Source of the DNA: Lactuca virosa
Taxonomy: Eukaryota > Streptophyta > Magnoliopsida > Asterales > Asteraceae
Reading direction: 5' to 3'
Length of the DNA: 64,000 nucleotides
Assembly (NCBI GenBank): GCA_928212115.1
Contig: CAKMRJ010005523.1
Location: 245,488,509 to 245,552,508, forward strand
A program made the translations under genes and the position numbers. The notes beneath the pieces were generated by a model. It ran no database searches. It was not told where the DNA came from and worked only from the letters and a program-made list of their open reading frames with translations. Within the stretch, counting starts at the first letter, position 1. The number at the start of each line of letters is the position of its first letter. Shown piece after piece: positions 25,081 through 36,554 of the stretch.

Positions 25081-25479
25081 AAAAAAAAAATTGACTATGC
25101 TTCAAGTAAAGTCCACTATCTAAATCTATTAAGTTCCTATTTGGATATTCTTATTACATGATGTGACTAGGTCGCATTTTGATGTTTTGTAGAATCGAAG
25201 AAAAGAAAGGAAGCTTGAAGGAAGAATAAGCTAATTCTCATAGTGAAGAGATGGATTTCGATCGCATGATCTGAAGATCAGAATTTTGAGCTGCTGCTAA
25301 GAGTTATGATAGATTGCTTAGGAATGGGTAACAACATAGTTTTCATATATATTTGCATTGTAAGGATAAGTTTTTCCGCAATTTTTAAAATAAAAAGAAA
25401 ATTTTTGATTTTATTTATTTTATTTATTTTAACTATCCTTACAATGGGATTTGTGAAAATTGTTGTTTATATGATTCCA

Positions 25480-25990
25480 CTGATAGCAATATTGAAAAAT
25501 GGATTTGATTCTTTCGTTTGTGGTAGTGTCGAGAATTTTCCGAATAAGGAAAGATTCTCATCACTCAAGTTTCAGTTGGATAGAAACTTGGAATCATGCA
25601 ACTTGTGTAATGAATGAGAATTTTCATCTTTGGGAAATTAAGACTAATTCCTTGTTCACATGTATATGTGAGTCAAGTGAAGGACTAGGGGATCGGGTAC
25701 ACTTGGATGTGCACTGGTCAAGTCTACCACAAAGATCGATAAGACTATTCATCATGATTTAATAAAGTTTAGTAAATATAGTTATGCTTACAAGTTTAAG
25801 TGTAATTCTGAAACATTGGAAAAGTTTCAATGTATGGCATGACGAATGAGAAGAATCAAATGAGGCAGAAAGATAAAATTTTCTCCAATCTGAAAAGATG
25901 GGAGAGTACTTCAGTATCATGTTTTATGATCATCTTAAATATTATGGAAAGCCATATCACAATTGATGAGTCATACTTCAGTATCATGCT
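25480..25990 (+). pseudogene. Copia integrase remnant
   Basis: DRVHLDVHW near 25700 resembles the start of the integrase core (LIHTDVCGP type). FSKYSYAYKFKCNSETLEKFQ (25765-25830) matches the block leading to the second catalytic region, and GEYFSIMFYDHLKYY (about 25910-25955, another frame) matches the GEYLS...HLK block. Stops and shifts separate the pieces. Confidence 0.65.
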
Positions 25991-27434
25991 AAGAAGAGGA
26001 ATCGTGAATTGTTGAAATGGTTAAATCAAGAAGATGAGTCATACTTCGTTCCAAAACAAGTCTTAGAGTCATACTCCAAGATTGTAACTCGAGTGACGTA
26101 ATCTTAAGAAAGGTTTATAACACTTGTCAAATGTAGAGTAAAATGCTTTCTACTCTTGTACATTTGAAATTGGTAAGTTGTGATGTTTTGGATAAAAGAA
26201 AGACCAACTAAGACCAATAGTGTGAAGTGTTTTTCTTGATAAGAATCCGAACTAACTCTTGAATATTTGTTTGTCAAGGAATGGTTCTTGAAAAGAGAAT
26301 CTCATATGTCAAGGAGCCAGTAGGAGTCTTAATGATCTTGAAAAGGGTCTCAAGAACTAATCAAGAATAAAACCTGTTGTTTATCACTAGCACACGACTT
26401 GAGGTTTGTAACCTATCGTGTTGACATTTCTTATTTCTGTTCTCATTCCAGTTAAAAGTTGACTATGCATGTGAGTTCTATGAGTTCTCAATTGTTTTGC
26501 ATAACAACTTGGAAGACATGGTAGGCCCTTGTGCTGCCAGGTGGCAAGAAATTGAGATTGAACAAGTTCAGTCCATATGATTTTGGATTTGTCACTAACC
26601 TTGTCTTATGATTATGGTTTGACAAATTCCCATGGATAGGAACATACACACCATAAAATCTAAGTGTCATAAATTTTCTCTCCAATTCATGAAAATGATT
26701 GTGAGGAAACACTTTCACTAAGTAGATTTTAAAGAGATAGCAATTGTGGGATTTGCATTCACAAATTTGATTATGATTATAGAATTCCTCTTCATAATTT
26801 GAATTGTGAGAAGGGGCAAAAGGTCTAAACACTATGATTACGGCATTCATCTTCATAATTGTTTAGACACACATGTGAGCTATCTAAGGAAAGGTGTATG
26901 ATTTTGATAAAGTCTTATCAAAGAATCTCGTATCAGAAATCTGAACTTTGGTAAGAAAGTCAATAAAGTATTGATTTCTAGAAGTCCAACTGATTTATGG
27001 GTACATGTCAAAGCTAGTGGGAGCATAAGTGTTATGCTAGTAAAGTAATTATTATGCTAGTGGGAGCATAATCAATTATGGTAAGTGTGGCAAATTAGCA
27101 ATGTTAATTATAGAAAACAAAGGTTTCAATTCGCCAAGTTGCAGGGTTTGAAAAGTTGTTTTGCTATAATTAAGGGAGAGGAATTCATACTTCATTTTAA
27201 TTCTAAAAACTTAGATTGAGATTTTAATCAAATTTAGGCAAGTATATATATGAATGTTATGTTGGAATGGTTCAACATAAGGAAATTCTATATATTGAAA
27301 TATTATTTGCGTTCTAAAATTCGATTATGATTACGGCATCCCTTTTCATAATTCGAATTATGAGAACATGGCAAATACAAATAGAAATATTATAGCAAAA
27401 GACTGGTCTAGTATCATGTCTTTATGTGAGACAT

Positions 27435-27640
27435 CATGAATCGTGTCCCATATGCTTCAGATATAGGATCGATTATATGTGCTGTAATATTCATCCGTTC
27501 TTAATTTTCCAAATGCCCAGGGCAATAAGAGGGAAAAAGACTAGAACTGGATATGACTAAGATGATTAAGCAATTGTGGAGGACAATCTGAGGTTTACCA
27601 AAGATTGGTTTCTCATGGACACTTGGAAGTATGGCGTAAA
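27435..27640 (+). pseudogene. Copia RT/RNase H junction remnant
   Basis: VPYASDIGSIICA near 27445-27485 is the conserved block between Copia RT and RNase H (IPYASAVGSIMYA type). The next 150 bases are compatible with the following segment but frames are lost. RT proper, expected at 26100-27400, could not be read. Confidence 0.6.
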
Positions 27641-28935
27641 TTTTGGAAAGAACCATATTAACATATTCTGAAAAGAGGCAACTCTTGTTTAGAAGTGATA
27701 GTCAAAATGGGAATATGGAAATGTTTCCATAAGTGGAAGTCATTCTTTAAATCTGTGTAAGATTAGAAAACTTAATGCAAGAATGATGTTTAAAGGAATG
27801 TACTTTCAATGTGACACTTCGTTTCCATGGAATTGCTCTCCATTGGAATACTTTGTAATGTCTGTTGCAAAGTCCCTGTGACTTTTGTTCATAGTCATTA
27901 CAAAAGGATCATTGCATATAAGTTTAGAATCTAACAGATTACCCTAAATGGCAAGAATTTGATATTCTTACGTTTACGGTAAGGATTTGGGATTGTGAAA
28001 TGAGCATCATTAAAGTGTTGTCAATTGATCTATTTCACAAAGTAAGGACCATAGACAAACATAGTGTGCATGCTTGGAGCATGGGACAACTATTGTTGTA
28101 ATTCAAGTATTAAGTTGATTATTCAAAACATTATACAATGAATAATGAGTAATCAATATGGCACTCAATGTTTTGGGGCCATATAGGATTAGTATTATTC
28201 TTGTGGTTCACTTTGCATGTTTTTCCCGAATAACTAGGTTATTCGAACCATCCACATTCAATCATACTTTGGAAGTAGGTATTGAGGCAAGACTGTCATG
28301 AATGGGTCTGTAGTTTGTCTAGGTGTTTTAGACATAGCCGCAGTGTTCATGAGTGCTCCTGGAATAAGATTCGAGTATTGGATTAAACCCACGCTCATTT
28401 GAATCACTTCATGGATTTTATCACGAGTGATCATGAGACGATAATATCTTATATTCTTAAAACTAAGATATATGAGTTGCACTTTACAAGTCGGTTGCAC
28501 ATTGATGATGTGAAAACGCACCAGTAACTTGGTGTTATAAAACGCATCATTGTGTGTGATTTGGTGAGTAAATAGAGCAAGCATATGAGTCGAAGTTTAT
28601 CCATTCCTTTTACCCTTGGAGGGATAAAAGTGATATCTGTGGGCCCCTCTGATTTAGTGATGACAACCCTAAGTACTCGGCCGGGCCTTGGCTGATTTGA
28701 TTTGTTCAATTAGTCGGTCATCATAAATCGGAAATCGGGAAACAACAAATGGACAGAGAGAATGATTATAATCCATGTCTCAGTCCATATGATATCTAGA
28801 ATGGAGGAATATATGATCCCTTATCTAATGGACGCGTCATTGACTAGGTCAGAGTTCGACAGCGGCTTTTAAGAGCTACGATTGCTAGTCGGGATTTTGG
28901 AGTCGTACTTGCAATAATAGTTATTAGACTTATCC

Positions 28936-28946
28936 AAGTGGGAGAC
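28936..28946 (+). other. Polypurine tract
   Basis: AAGTGGGAGAC lies directly before the 3' LTR start, the usual Copia arrangement. Confidence 0.75.
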
Positions 28947-29103
28947 TGTTGGATTAGGTGTCTAAGCCCATAACTATAATTGATATGTACTCGACCCGAG
29001 AGTAGCATGGTCTATTTGGGTTGCATATCATCATGACAATTTGTAAGGATGGACTTTTGAGAGGAGGTTATTTATGGTTTATTAATATATTATAAGGTCT
29101 AAT
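28947..29103 (+). repeat. Truncated 3' LTR of the Copia element
   Basis: It matches the first 145-160 bases of the 5' LTR with a few substitutions, then stops abruptly after AAGGTCTAAT. The following 97 bases to the CACTA-like end hold a short (TAA)n run and nothing coding. Confidence 0.88.
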
Positions 29104-29203
29104 TATGAATAACAAATAAAATAATAATAATAATAACAATATTAAAAGTAACTAAAGGAAAAGGAATGGTTATTTGTCATTTTACATTAACTTAACATTG
29201 TAT

Positions 29204-29475
29204 CGCTACTACAAAAAGACATATACTACAAGAAGACATATAGGACCCGCTATAGGACCCGGTTTTTGAAAAAACCGGGTTAGATTATTCAAAACCGGGT
29301 TTTATAAAGGAGGATGTAACATGACCCGGTTTAAATTGAGGAAGCGGGTTTTATATTAGAACTAAAGAACCCGAATTCTATTGACATAACCGGGTCCTTT
29401 AGTCGTGGAGTTATGTGATCCGGTTTTTCTAATACAAATGGGTTCTATGAGTAGAAGAAGAGATTTATGAGATGG
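29204..29475 (+). repeat. CACTA left terminal and subterminal region
   Basis: It contains the terminal repeat, a 17 bp near-perfect tandem copy of the terminus (29207-29223 and 29224-29240, one mismatch), and about nine ACCCGGT-like words in both orientations up to about 29455. Confidence 0.72.
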
Positions 29476-29606
29476 ATAAAGGACCCATTTTTCCAAAAAT
29501 CGCTCTATGGCTTCTGGTATCCTCAATTGCCGAAGGTTTGTAATACATTAACACCCAATTTTTTAACATTTTTATTTCCAAATCATAGCATTGGACAAAA
29601 ACTTAG

Positions 29607-30432
29607 GTGCTGTTTGTTTTTTTTAAAAAAACCTATTCAAAACACTTTCTGTTGCGCGGCGCAGCACACGCGCAACACTTTCCCTCTCGCAGCAGTTTGT
29701 TTTTTGGAAGACTTCAGACTCTAAAACCTCTGCGCGTGTGCTGCGTGGCGCAGCACTTGACTTGTCTCTTCAAACCTCGTCAACTTTCATTTTTTTGAAG
29801 TGTTTTTTTTTAGAATTTTGGTATAACTTATTTTTTTTAAAAAAAAAACTTAGATTTTTTTAAACTTTTATTTACGGATTTGATACAATTTCTTATTATA
29901 GTTTCCACAATTTTTTTAACCTGATTTTTTTAAAAAGACCTTTAATTTTTTTAATTTTTCTTACCGTTTCTATTAATAATATTTTCAGTTTCAATTGTAT
30001 CTTTTTTAACGTGTGCAATTTTTTACAAACTTTGTAGACATCGTTTGCAATTATTTTTTAATTTTTTTTATTATTTTCTTTTTTATGTTTTTTAAAATTA
30101 GTTTTTTTCTAGAATAAAGCTGTTACCTTCTTTTATATTTTTGTAAGTTTTTTTTAAAAGTTTTATATTTTTGTTTTTTTACATGTTCTTTTTAGTATTC
30201 TTTCAATGTTTTAAGACTATAATTATTTAAATTTCAGTGTTGAAAGCTATTTTCAGTTTATAAAAGTAGTTTATTTAAACTTCAGTTTACTGTAGCAGTC
30301 TGCAGATGTTAAAAAACAAACATGCTTCTTATTTTGGGTTGCAGCCGTTTGTTCCACCTTTTCTGCTGCAGAAGATTGCAAAGGTGATCCGCAAACTTCA
30401 CGAAATTTCACTTTGAAAAAACAAACAACACC
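29607..30432. mobile_element. MITE with TTA target duplication (PIF/Harbinger-like)
   Basis: The ends are GGTGCTGTTTGTTTTTT and, in inverse, GGTGTTGTTTGTTTTTT. They are flanked by TTA at 29604-29606 and 30433-30435, the target duplication typical of PIF/Harbinger (Tourist-like) elements. The 826 bp body is very T-rich and non-coding, with a GC-rich patch (GCGCGGCGCAGCACACGCGC) near 29655 that has a partly inverted partner near 29730. No transposase is present. Confidence 0.75.
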
Positions 30433-30435
30433 TTA

Positions 30436-31224
30436 GATTCACATGCTTCCATATTTAATAATATCTATGTAATAATCAATTGAATTTCGCATCCTTACTT
30501 TTCCAATGAATTCTTTATTTATTATTTTTTTTATGGAAATAGTATTTAGGATATCCAAAATTTTCGTGATATATTATTTACAATACAACAAATAAACATA
30601 AACTCACTTAAAACTTACAATAGCCCATAAGGGGAATTCGTGTACCTATAATCAACGATGATGGAATTGAGAAATAGTGACGGTGGTGGTAGAAGATGAA
30701 GACTGCAAGTCAACTGTTACGGCGAAGCAATGAAAAAAAAAAAAGAATGTTTATATACATTTTGAAAAAAAAAAAGAGAATGGTTATATACATTTTGATA
30801 TAGAGAGGGAATGAAAATGTCACGAAATTGGAGGGAGATTTGAAAGAAAACCAATAGGCTAAGAAATTGGAGGGAGATTTGAGAGGGAAAAGAAGTGGTA
30901 AAAAAAGTTTGAAAGAAGATAAAGAGGGAAAGAAAAATAAATTATTATGGTTATCTCTAGTTTCAAGTTTTTTTTTTTTTTTAATTTTGATTTTTGTCGT
31001 TATTTTATTAAAAGATGTTATATTTATTCAATTTAAACTTCAAATATTATATTTATTATTTATAAATTTTCAAAATATTTATTTTTAATATTTTAAATAT
31101 TTTAGAAATATTATAAGTTATAATAAAAACTAAAATGACAATTTTGTCCACGATCGTATCTTCTTGGAACCATCTTTTTATATCATTATCACAAATGACG
31201 TTTCATAATTAAGGGTTCTCCAAT
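30436..31224. other. AT-rich sequence, no gene seen
   Basis: It contains a purine-rich patch with two copies of a GGAGGGAGATTTGA segment near 30830-30890. The open frame 30867-31088 is low-complexity and I do not call it a gene. Confidence 0.5.
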
Positions 31225-31304
31225 CATGGAATTTGTGATGATAATGTCTTCGCAATCTCATCCCCATGGAATTTGTGATGATAATGTCTTCGCAATCTCA
31301 TCCC
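31225..31304 (+). repeat. 40 bp unit in two tandem copies
   Basis: 31225-31264 and 31265-31304 are identical copies beginning CATGGAATTTGTG. Confidence 0.9.
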
Positions 31305-31334
31305 CATGTCGACAAGATTAAGTTGACTATTAGG

Positions 31335-31469
31335 TAGGGGTGTGCAAAAAAACCGTAAAATCGAAAAACCGAACCGAACCGGCCAATCCAAAACTGAAAG
31401 AAACGGATATCAACGGGTCGGTTTTTGTTTGAATACTTAGATATCCGCAAATAACCGAACTGAACCGCT

Positions 31470-31545
<76 letters not shown>
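31335..31545. repeat. Terminal-repeat-like fragment plus (TA)n(GA)n
   Basis: TAGGGGTGTGCAAAAAAACCG followed by AACCGAACCG words resembles the end of common plant hAT-type MITEs. No partner end was found. It runs into TA (31472-31514) and GA (31515-31545) microsatellites. Confidence 0.5.
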
Positions 31546-31549
<4 letters not shown>

Positions 31550-32516
31550 AGAGTTAGGTTCAAGTATAAACCTTATATACTATGTGAATGTAAGGCTTAT
31601 TATCAACCAGTCATTTCGTAGGGGTATCATAGTAAAATGCATTGAAGAATTAAGTAGATAACCAAATTTAAAAACATATAATTTGGGAAAGTTGAATAAT
31701 TGTCATCAAATTAAAATCCTTTTATCTTGGCAATTCAAATCACAAGAACATCTCACCACCCATGTCATTTGTGTTTCGTTCAACATCATCACAAGTTCAC
31801 AACCATACATAACATCAGCTTAAACCCTAACCATCCACCATCACAGATTCGTCAAACCTGTCATCACGATTTTGTTTTTTTAACCAACAACACCACAACC
31901 TTCTTCTTCATGTCACCATCTTTATAACTGCAAACCTCGTGTATAGATAGATCTGAAGGTCATCAAAGGAAGATTGCAATGCATTGGCCCTGTTTTTTTG
32001 TTTTTTTCTTTGGAACAATGATGATTGGAATTTAATTTTTGGAGGGCAAAAGTCACGATTTTCTCTCTTTTTTTTCTGCGTTTGGTTAACGCCTGCCAAC
32101 TGTTTGATGATTTGCTCTTGTAATTCTGCATTTTTTTTGTCACCACCACCATTAGTAACTTCTTTTCTTTTTCTTTACATTAACTTTTGAGTAATTTATG
32201 TTGTTTCTTTTTACATTTTTTTTCAATGATATTAGGTCCAAATTTGCAGACTCCATAAAATCTCATCCAACAAGAAGTTACATTAGTCATTTTACCTTTA
32301 TTACTTATATTAAAATACTTCTACGATTGGGCTTATACCCAATCTGTAGCTTGTTGTCCCAATATGTTTTTTTCAAGAGCATTAATTGTTACCTTCAACT
32401 TGAATCCAGAAAACATGAATACAATATATGTTGACTTGCTTTTGGAATTTGAGGTAAAAGCTCTCCTTAGTCTATAATATATGTAAATTGATACCCATAT
32501 CGTGATGTCAGGTTTG
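31546..32516. other. AT-rich sequence, nothing recognised
   Basis: Short open frames occur on both strands (for example 31727-31927 and 32198-32434), but they are low-complexity, overlap each other in opposite frames and show no domain. I cannot support a gene here. Confidence 0.4.
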
Positions 32517-32989
32517 ACTAGCAAAACCAAAAGCACACAAGACACATTATTTATGTGGTTCGGTCAAGGTGACCTACGTCCACGGGCAGAAGGGGAGTAT
32601 TCTTTTATTTCAGAGCTCTCAACACAAAGGTTACAAGTAAAATTACACAGAGATTCGCCTATCATTATAGAATTCAATATACAAAATGACCTAGCATGCA
32701 TCCTTATTTATACTTGAGGGATCAGACCTAAAACCCTAATGGGCCAAGCCTATTGGCTTATAGGCCCATTAAAGGTGTCAACCAATCACAATCTGCCATG
32801 CAGCATCTTGTGGAACATTCTTGAGCATTATCATCTTCTAGGCATACTTCGATCAACATGGCACAACAAAGGAATCAATATGGCGCATCATGTACCAAGA
32901 TGGTCCATGATGGCACAACAACTTCTTCATGGCGCAACAGCAACCATAGATGGCGCAACAAGGATACACATAGCGCAAGAGCCTCAAGT
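32517..32989 (-). repeat. Copia LTR fragment (same family as 21253-21958)
   Basis: It shares long stretches with 21271-21600, including AAAAGCACACAAGACACA, GAGATTCGCCTATC and GGGCCAAGCCTATTGGC, and also ends in an array of ATGGCGCAac units. No PBS or gag remains beside it. Confidence 0.75.
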
Positions 32990-33539
32990 GTAACTCCCAG
33001 TCCAGGTATTATTTATATTTTGGTCCCTTATATATTGAATTATTGATTAAGGACCTTGTGATTATTAAGTTTGGAGAAAGGAGGGACCATTTCTGCCAAA
33101 ACAGGAAAATCGAGGCGGGGCCGAAATGCGGGGCGTTCCCGCGCTGAATGCAAACCCTAACTTTTAGGGTTTAGGACCTATATAAAGAACATTATGTCCC
33201 ATCCTCCAGCCTCCTTACCAGCCTCTCAACCTCAAAAACCCTATATAGCCGCTCATCCTTCATCCTTGTGTGTTTTTGGCTTTGTGAAGTTCTTGGTGGT
33301 GTTTAGAAGCTTGAAAGAAGAAAGGAGAAGCTAGTTTAAGAGGAACTTGAGTATCTTGAGCTCATCGATCCGGGGTAGCATCATCATTTGAGACTCTTTG
33401 GAGGTATAAAGTTCACAACTTTCCTCAAGTATGATTAGATCTAGAGTAGTGATGTTTTTGACCTTTTTGATCCCAATAATGGATCTTTATGATTCAAACT
33501 CGTTTCTAGGCCTAGGGTTTCCACTCTTAGTGCCATAAT
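32990..33539 (+). repeat. Gypsy-type LTR fragment
   Basis: It starts TGTAACTCCCAGTCCAGG, has a TATA box (TATATAAA, 33179-33186) followed by a CT-rich region, and is cut at 33540 by another LTR with a similar start. It is probably the 5' part of an LTR interrupted by that insertion. Confidence 0.55.
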
Positions 33540-34206
33540 TGTAACATCCAGAATTCCAGGTATAATATTTTTATCTTATATCTAGGAGATAGCTGAGCAA
33601 CTCGACGAGTTGATGCCCAACTCGTCGAGTAGGGACGGATTTGGACACGCGGGTTTAATGACCAACTCGACGAGCTGGAAGGGCAACTCGTCGAGTTGGA
33701 GTTGTGAGATGAAACCCTAAATCCCCGGGGTTAGGGCCTATTTAAGGGAACTTATGTCCTCATTTCCGCCTCACCAGCTGCCCAACCTTCCTGTGTGAAA
33801 CCCTAAACGTGTGTAGTGAGCTAAAAGAGTGACAAAGCTAATCTTTGAGTATTCTAGTCCCACTGAGACACATTGACCGGAGGGTCTTATTCAAGTATAG
33901 CCATGAGAGGCTAATGAGCCATGAGAGGCTAATGAGATATGTGTGGTATTTTGGGGAACTCACTAAGCTTCGTGCTTACCGTGTTATGTGATATGTGTTT
34001 CAGGTATTTTCGAGGATCGCGGGAAGGCGCCGGCTTGATTGTACACACCTGTTCGAGATTATGATTGAGGATTCTGGGATAATAACAATTATTTTATGGA
34101 GATGTGTTTTTGACATTTGATACATAGTGGTTTTGAGAAACTGTGTTATTGAGACTTATGTGATTTAAAAATGAAAAAATTTGTTTTGGAAATTTTCGGT
34201 GTTACA
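33540..34206 (+). repeat. Gypsy LTR (667 bp)
   Basis: It starts TGTAACATCC, ends GGTGTTACA and is followed by a PBS, so it acts as a 5' LTR. Four ACTCGNCGAGT palindromes lie at 33598-33612, 33618-33632, 33663-33677 and 33684-33698. Internal sequence follows to about 34400 and again from about 34900. Confidence 0.8.
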
Positions 34207-34209
34207 AGT

Positions 34210-34221
34210 TGGTATCAAAGC
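34210..34221 (+). other. Primer binding site (one mismatch)
   Basis: TGGTATCAAAGC starts three bases after the LTR and differs from the tRNA-iMet-type site at one position. Confidence 0.8.
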
Positions 34222-34399
34222 CTTGGTTTGAGGGATTCGGAAGTACCTTCGGGTGTGTCTGGACTCAAACTGAGGGTTTGAGAAAGATTTTCAAAATGAA
34301 ATGACTTTTCTAAAAATAAGAAAGAGTTTCAAGAGAAAAACGAGTGGAGTAGTGTCTACAATTAGCCAGAGCCCGAACGGTGATTTCCCAAAATACCCT

Positions 34400-34893
34400 C
34401 ATTTATTTGTGTTATGAGATATTTATGATATGTTAGGGATGCATGCTAGAGAATAGGCTAGGTGATTCATATTTTAGGGCTAGAGCTGTCTGATTTGTGA
34501 TGCCTTAGAATAGGCTAGGTAATTCATATTTTAGGGCATGACACTATATAAGGAGCCCCATATGGAGCAAAATCGGCCACTAAGACTAAGAGAGAGGGAT
34601 AGCCGAAATTTGCATGCAAGTGTTCCATTCTCAAGTTATTCCAAGAAGTTTTGGTGTTGTGTGAAACATTTGAGGCATCAAATTTAGGGTGCTAGGCTCA
34701 CAAGGTCTTAAGGAATCAATCAACAATAAAGGTATGTCATTCTATCTAAATTGTATATTACATGTACCTCATAATATGCTAGATAGGATGAATCCTTAGA
34801 AAATCAATATTTGCATGTATAATAGAGAAAACATAGATCCAAGGTTTCTAGGGTTGCATGTACACCATAGGAGTGTTAGAATGCTCAAAACAC
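34400..34893 (+). repeat. Copia LTR fragment (family of 21959 element)
   Basis: The last 90 bases match the 3' end of the 21959-22733 LTR almost exactly (GCATGTATAATAGAGAAAAC and onward). A TATA-like ACTATATAAGGAG lies near 34550, and an imperfect duplication of a GAATAGGCTAGGT segment lies near 34450 and 34507. It separates the Gypsy PBS from its gag, so it is an insertion in that element. The left edge is approximate. Confidence 0.6.
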
Positions 34894-35053
34894 ATTAGAA
34901 GATAGTATTGGGCCCGTACTACTGGAAGCACCTGATCTGTAAGCAATCCAAGTAAGAATCCTTAGGGTACCAAGGAGCATGTAGGGAAGGGAATCGAGTG
35001 TGTGTATGCTTGAACGAGTCTCTGATGATTTTGTGTTGTGTTTCAGAGACATC

Positions 35054-35275
35054 ATGGTGGGTACACGCCACAACCCTGAGAGCAGTGTGACCGGGGACGA
35101 GGAGATCTGCATGATGATTCATGATGAGGTGACCTCAGCCATTCGAGAGGCGATACCGAAGATGTTTGGGTCTATTAAGACCATCCCGATTGAAACATTT
35201 GATGAGCGTTATGTTGCTGTTACTGAGGCTGATGTTGCTGCAGCCACTGCAGCTGTTGTCGCTGCCAGGCCATAG
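35054..35275 (+). pseudogene. Gypsy gag N-terminal fragment
   Basis: The ATG at 35054 opens MVGTRHNPESSVTGDEE, a start typical of chromovirus gags, followed by an acidic and then alanine-rich stretch ending at a stop after 73 codons. It lies at the expected distance from the LTR/PBS at 33540-34221 once the Copia LTR fragment is discounted. Capsid and everything downstream are missing; the sequence after 35275 is unrelated. Confidence 0.65.
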
Positions 35276-36120
35276 GGAGGTGACACGATTAAGAAAGGTG
35301 TAAATAAGGAAGAGAAAGAGCAATGTACCTTGTGACCGTAGGGTTCATAAAGAGAACAACACCATCTTTTCTTAACAACCTTAATTTGTTCGACTTCAAC
35401 ATCAGGTTGACCCATCTCCACCAATCATAATGAGACACTAATCGCAAGAGCAAGCTGCATGTGATTCTTAAGTAACACTAGATTTATTTATTGGTTCGAT
35501 TGGAATAGAGGAAGTAGCTCTAGGGCAGGGGAATCGATCAATGGATATTTATTCAAATTCGAAATGCACTTTGAATTGGTAGTTTGTTAGATGACAATAA
35601 CAGTGGAGATGCCCCCGATCAGTAGTGGAAGATTGGGGCTTGGTGAGAGTAATTAATGGCAGTTGTCGGTTACGGTGGTAGTGGTTTGTAGTAGATGATG
35701 ATGTTAGTGACATGGTATGGTAGCTATCGAGAAAGACTCGAAGAATCTGGAACATTAATCACCAATTTCTTCAAACATGACTCCAATTTCTCCGAATTTC
35801 CTTTCAATTCCCCTTTGATTGACTCTAGTTTGGAGTCAAATCGATTTTGATTCAGTTTCCAGAATCCATAACTCAAAAAAGGAATTGTGGCGTTTAGCTT
35901 TTGGTTTGAATTTGCGAAGCAATCGATGTGTTCCAACGGTATCTTCATAGGTGGCCACGATGGTGAAGGTTATGATGAAGGCGATCTAAGGTTAAGAACA
36001 TGTGTCGTGGTAGTGAATATTATGCACCCTCTTGAACTTATCCATTGATATAATGATCCTAAGGGTATAAATTCGCTATGTGGTTAGACAATATTATTAT
36101 GTTATATTTCGAACCTCTAT
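35276..36120 (-). other. Gene-like sequence of unknown origin
   Basis: On the minus strand, 35424-35335 reads MGQPDVEVEQIKVVKKRW and ends near an AAG|GTACAT that could be a splice donor. 35948-35724 is a 74-residue open frame with ordinary composition (MKIPLEHIDCFANSN...). Neither resembles a retroelement protein and base composition is less AT-rich than the surroundings. They could be exons of a host gene captured by the CACTA-like element, or chance. I do not recognise the family. Confidence 0.3.
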
Positions 36121-36127
36121 CTCTCTT

Positions 36128-36130
36128 TTT

Positions 36131-36208
<78 letters not shown>
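36128..36208. repeat. (TC)n(TA)n microsatellite
   Basis: A CT run to about 36154 passes directly into a TA run to about 36208. Confidence 0.95.
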
Positions 36209-36210
<2 letters not shown>

Positions 36211-36462
36211 CATTAACAAAATCAAACTTTGATTATTTTATCGTATAAAACAATAAGATATATGTGTGTAATGTAAAAAAATAAAAATATAGCCTATCAT
36301 GTTTTGGATATGCCGCTATCAGTTTTAGGTACCCCTCCTATCAAATTTTGATATCTCGCCATCAATTTTGGTGTCCAGCCCTATGAAATTTTGATATCCC
36401 GCCATTTGACCTATTATACGATTTCAAAGCTACCCTCTACGACCAGGCGAAGATTTGAAAAT

Positions 36463-36554
36463 CACCGATTGAAGACCCTAATACTCTGAAACAACATAAT
36501 CGAAACTTCACCAATCGAAGACCCTAATCCTCTGAAACAACGTAATCGAAACTT
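36463..36554 (+). repeat. 46 bp unit in two tandem copies
   Basis: 36463-36508 and 36509-36554 share CACC..., GAAGACCCTAAT.CTCTGAA and end AATCGAAACTT, with a few mismatches. Confidence 0.85.

Larger units (their letters stand above)
21959..29103 (+). mobile_element. Copia element with eroded interior and truncated 3' LTR
   Basis: A full 5' LTR, PBS, eroded gag/pol, polypurine tract and the first 157 bases of a 3' LTR give a plus-strand element of about 7.1 kb. The 5' LTR start sits inside or against the minus-strand Copia LTR. The right end is lost, so no target duplication can be checked. Most of the interior (22750-24340, 26100-27400 and 27700-28930) shows no readable protein. Confidence 0.82.

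Noticed and set aside
26488..26856. 122-codon minus-strand frame inside the plus-strand Copia element
   Set aside because: It is antisense to the expected RT region and shows no domain; probably chance in decayed sequence.
22747..28935. A fully non-coding (LARD-type) Copia element
   Set aside because: Eroded gag, integrase and RT/RNase H motifs can still be read, so it descends from a coding element.
29467..29798. Open frames over the MITE left end
   Set aside because: They cross the TTA/MITE boundary, so they cannot be a conserved gene.
31727..32434. Overlapping small frames considered as a host gene
   Set aside because: Low-complexity His/Pro/Phe-rich frames on both strands with no domain or splice pattern.
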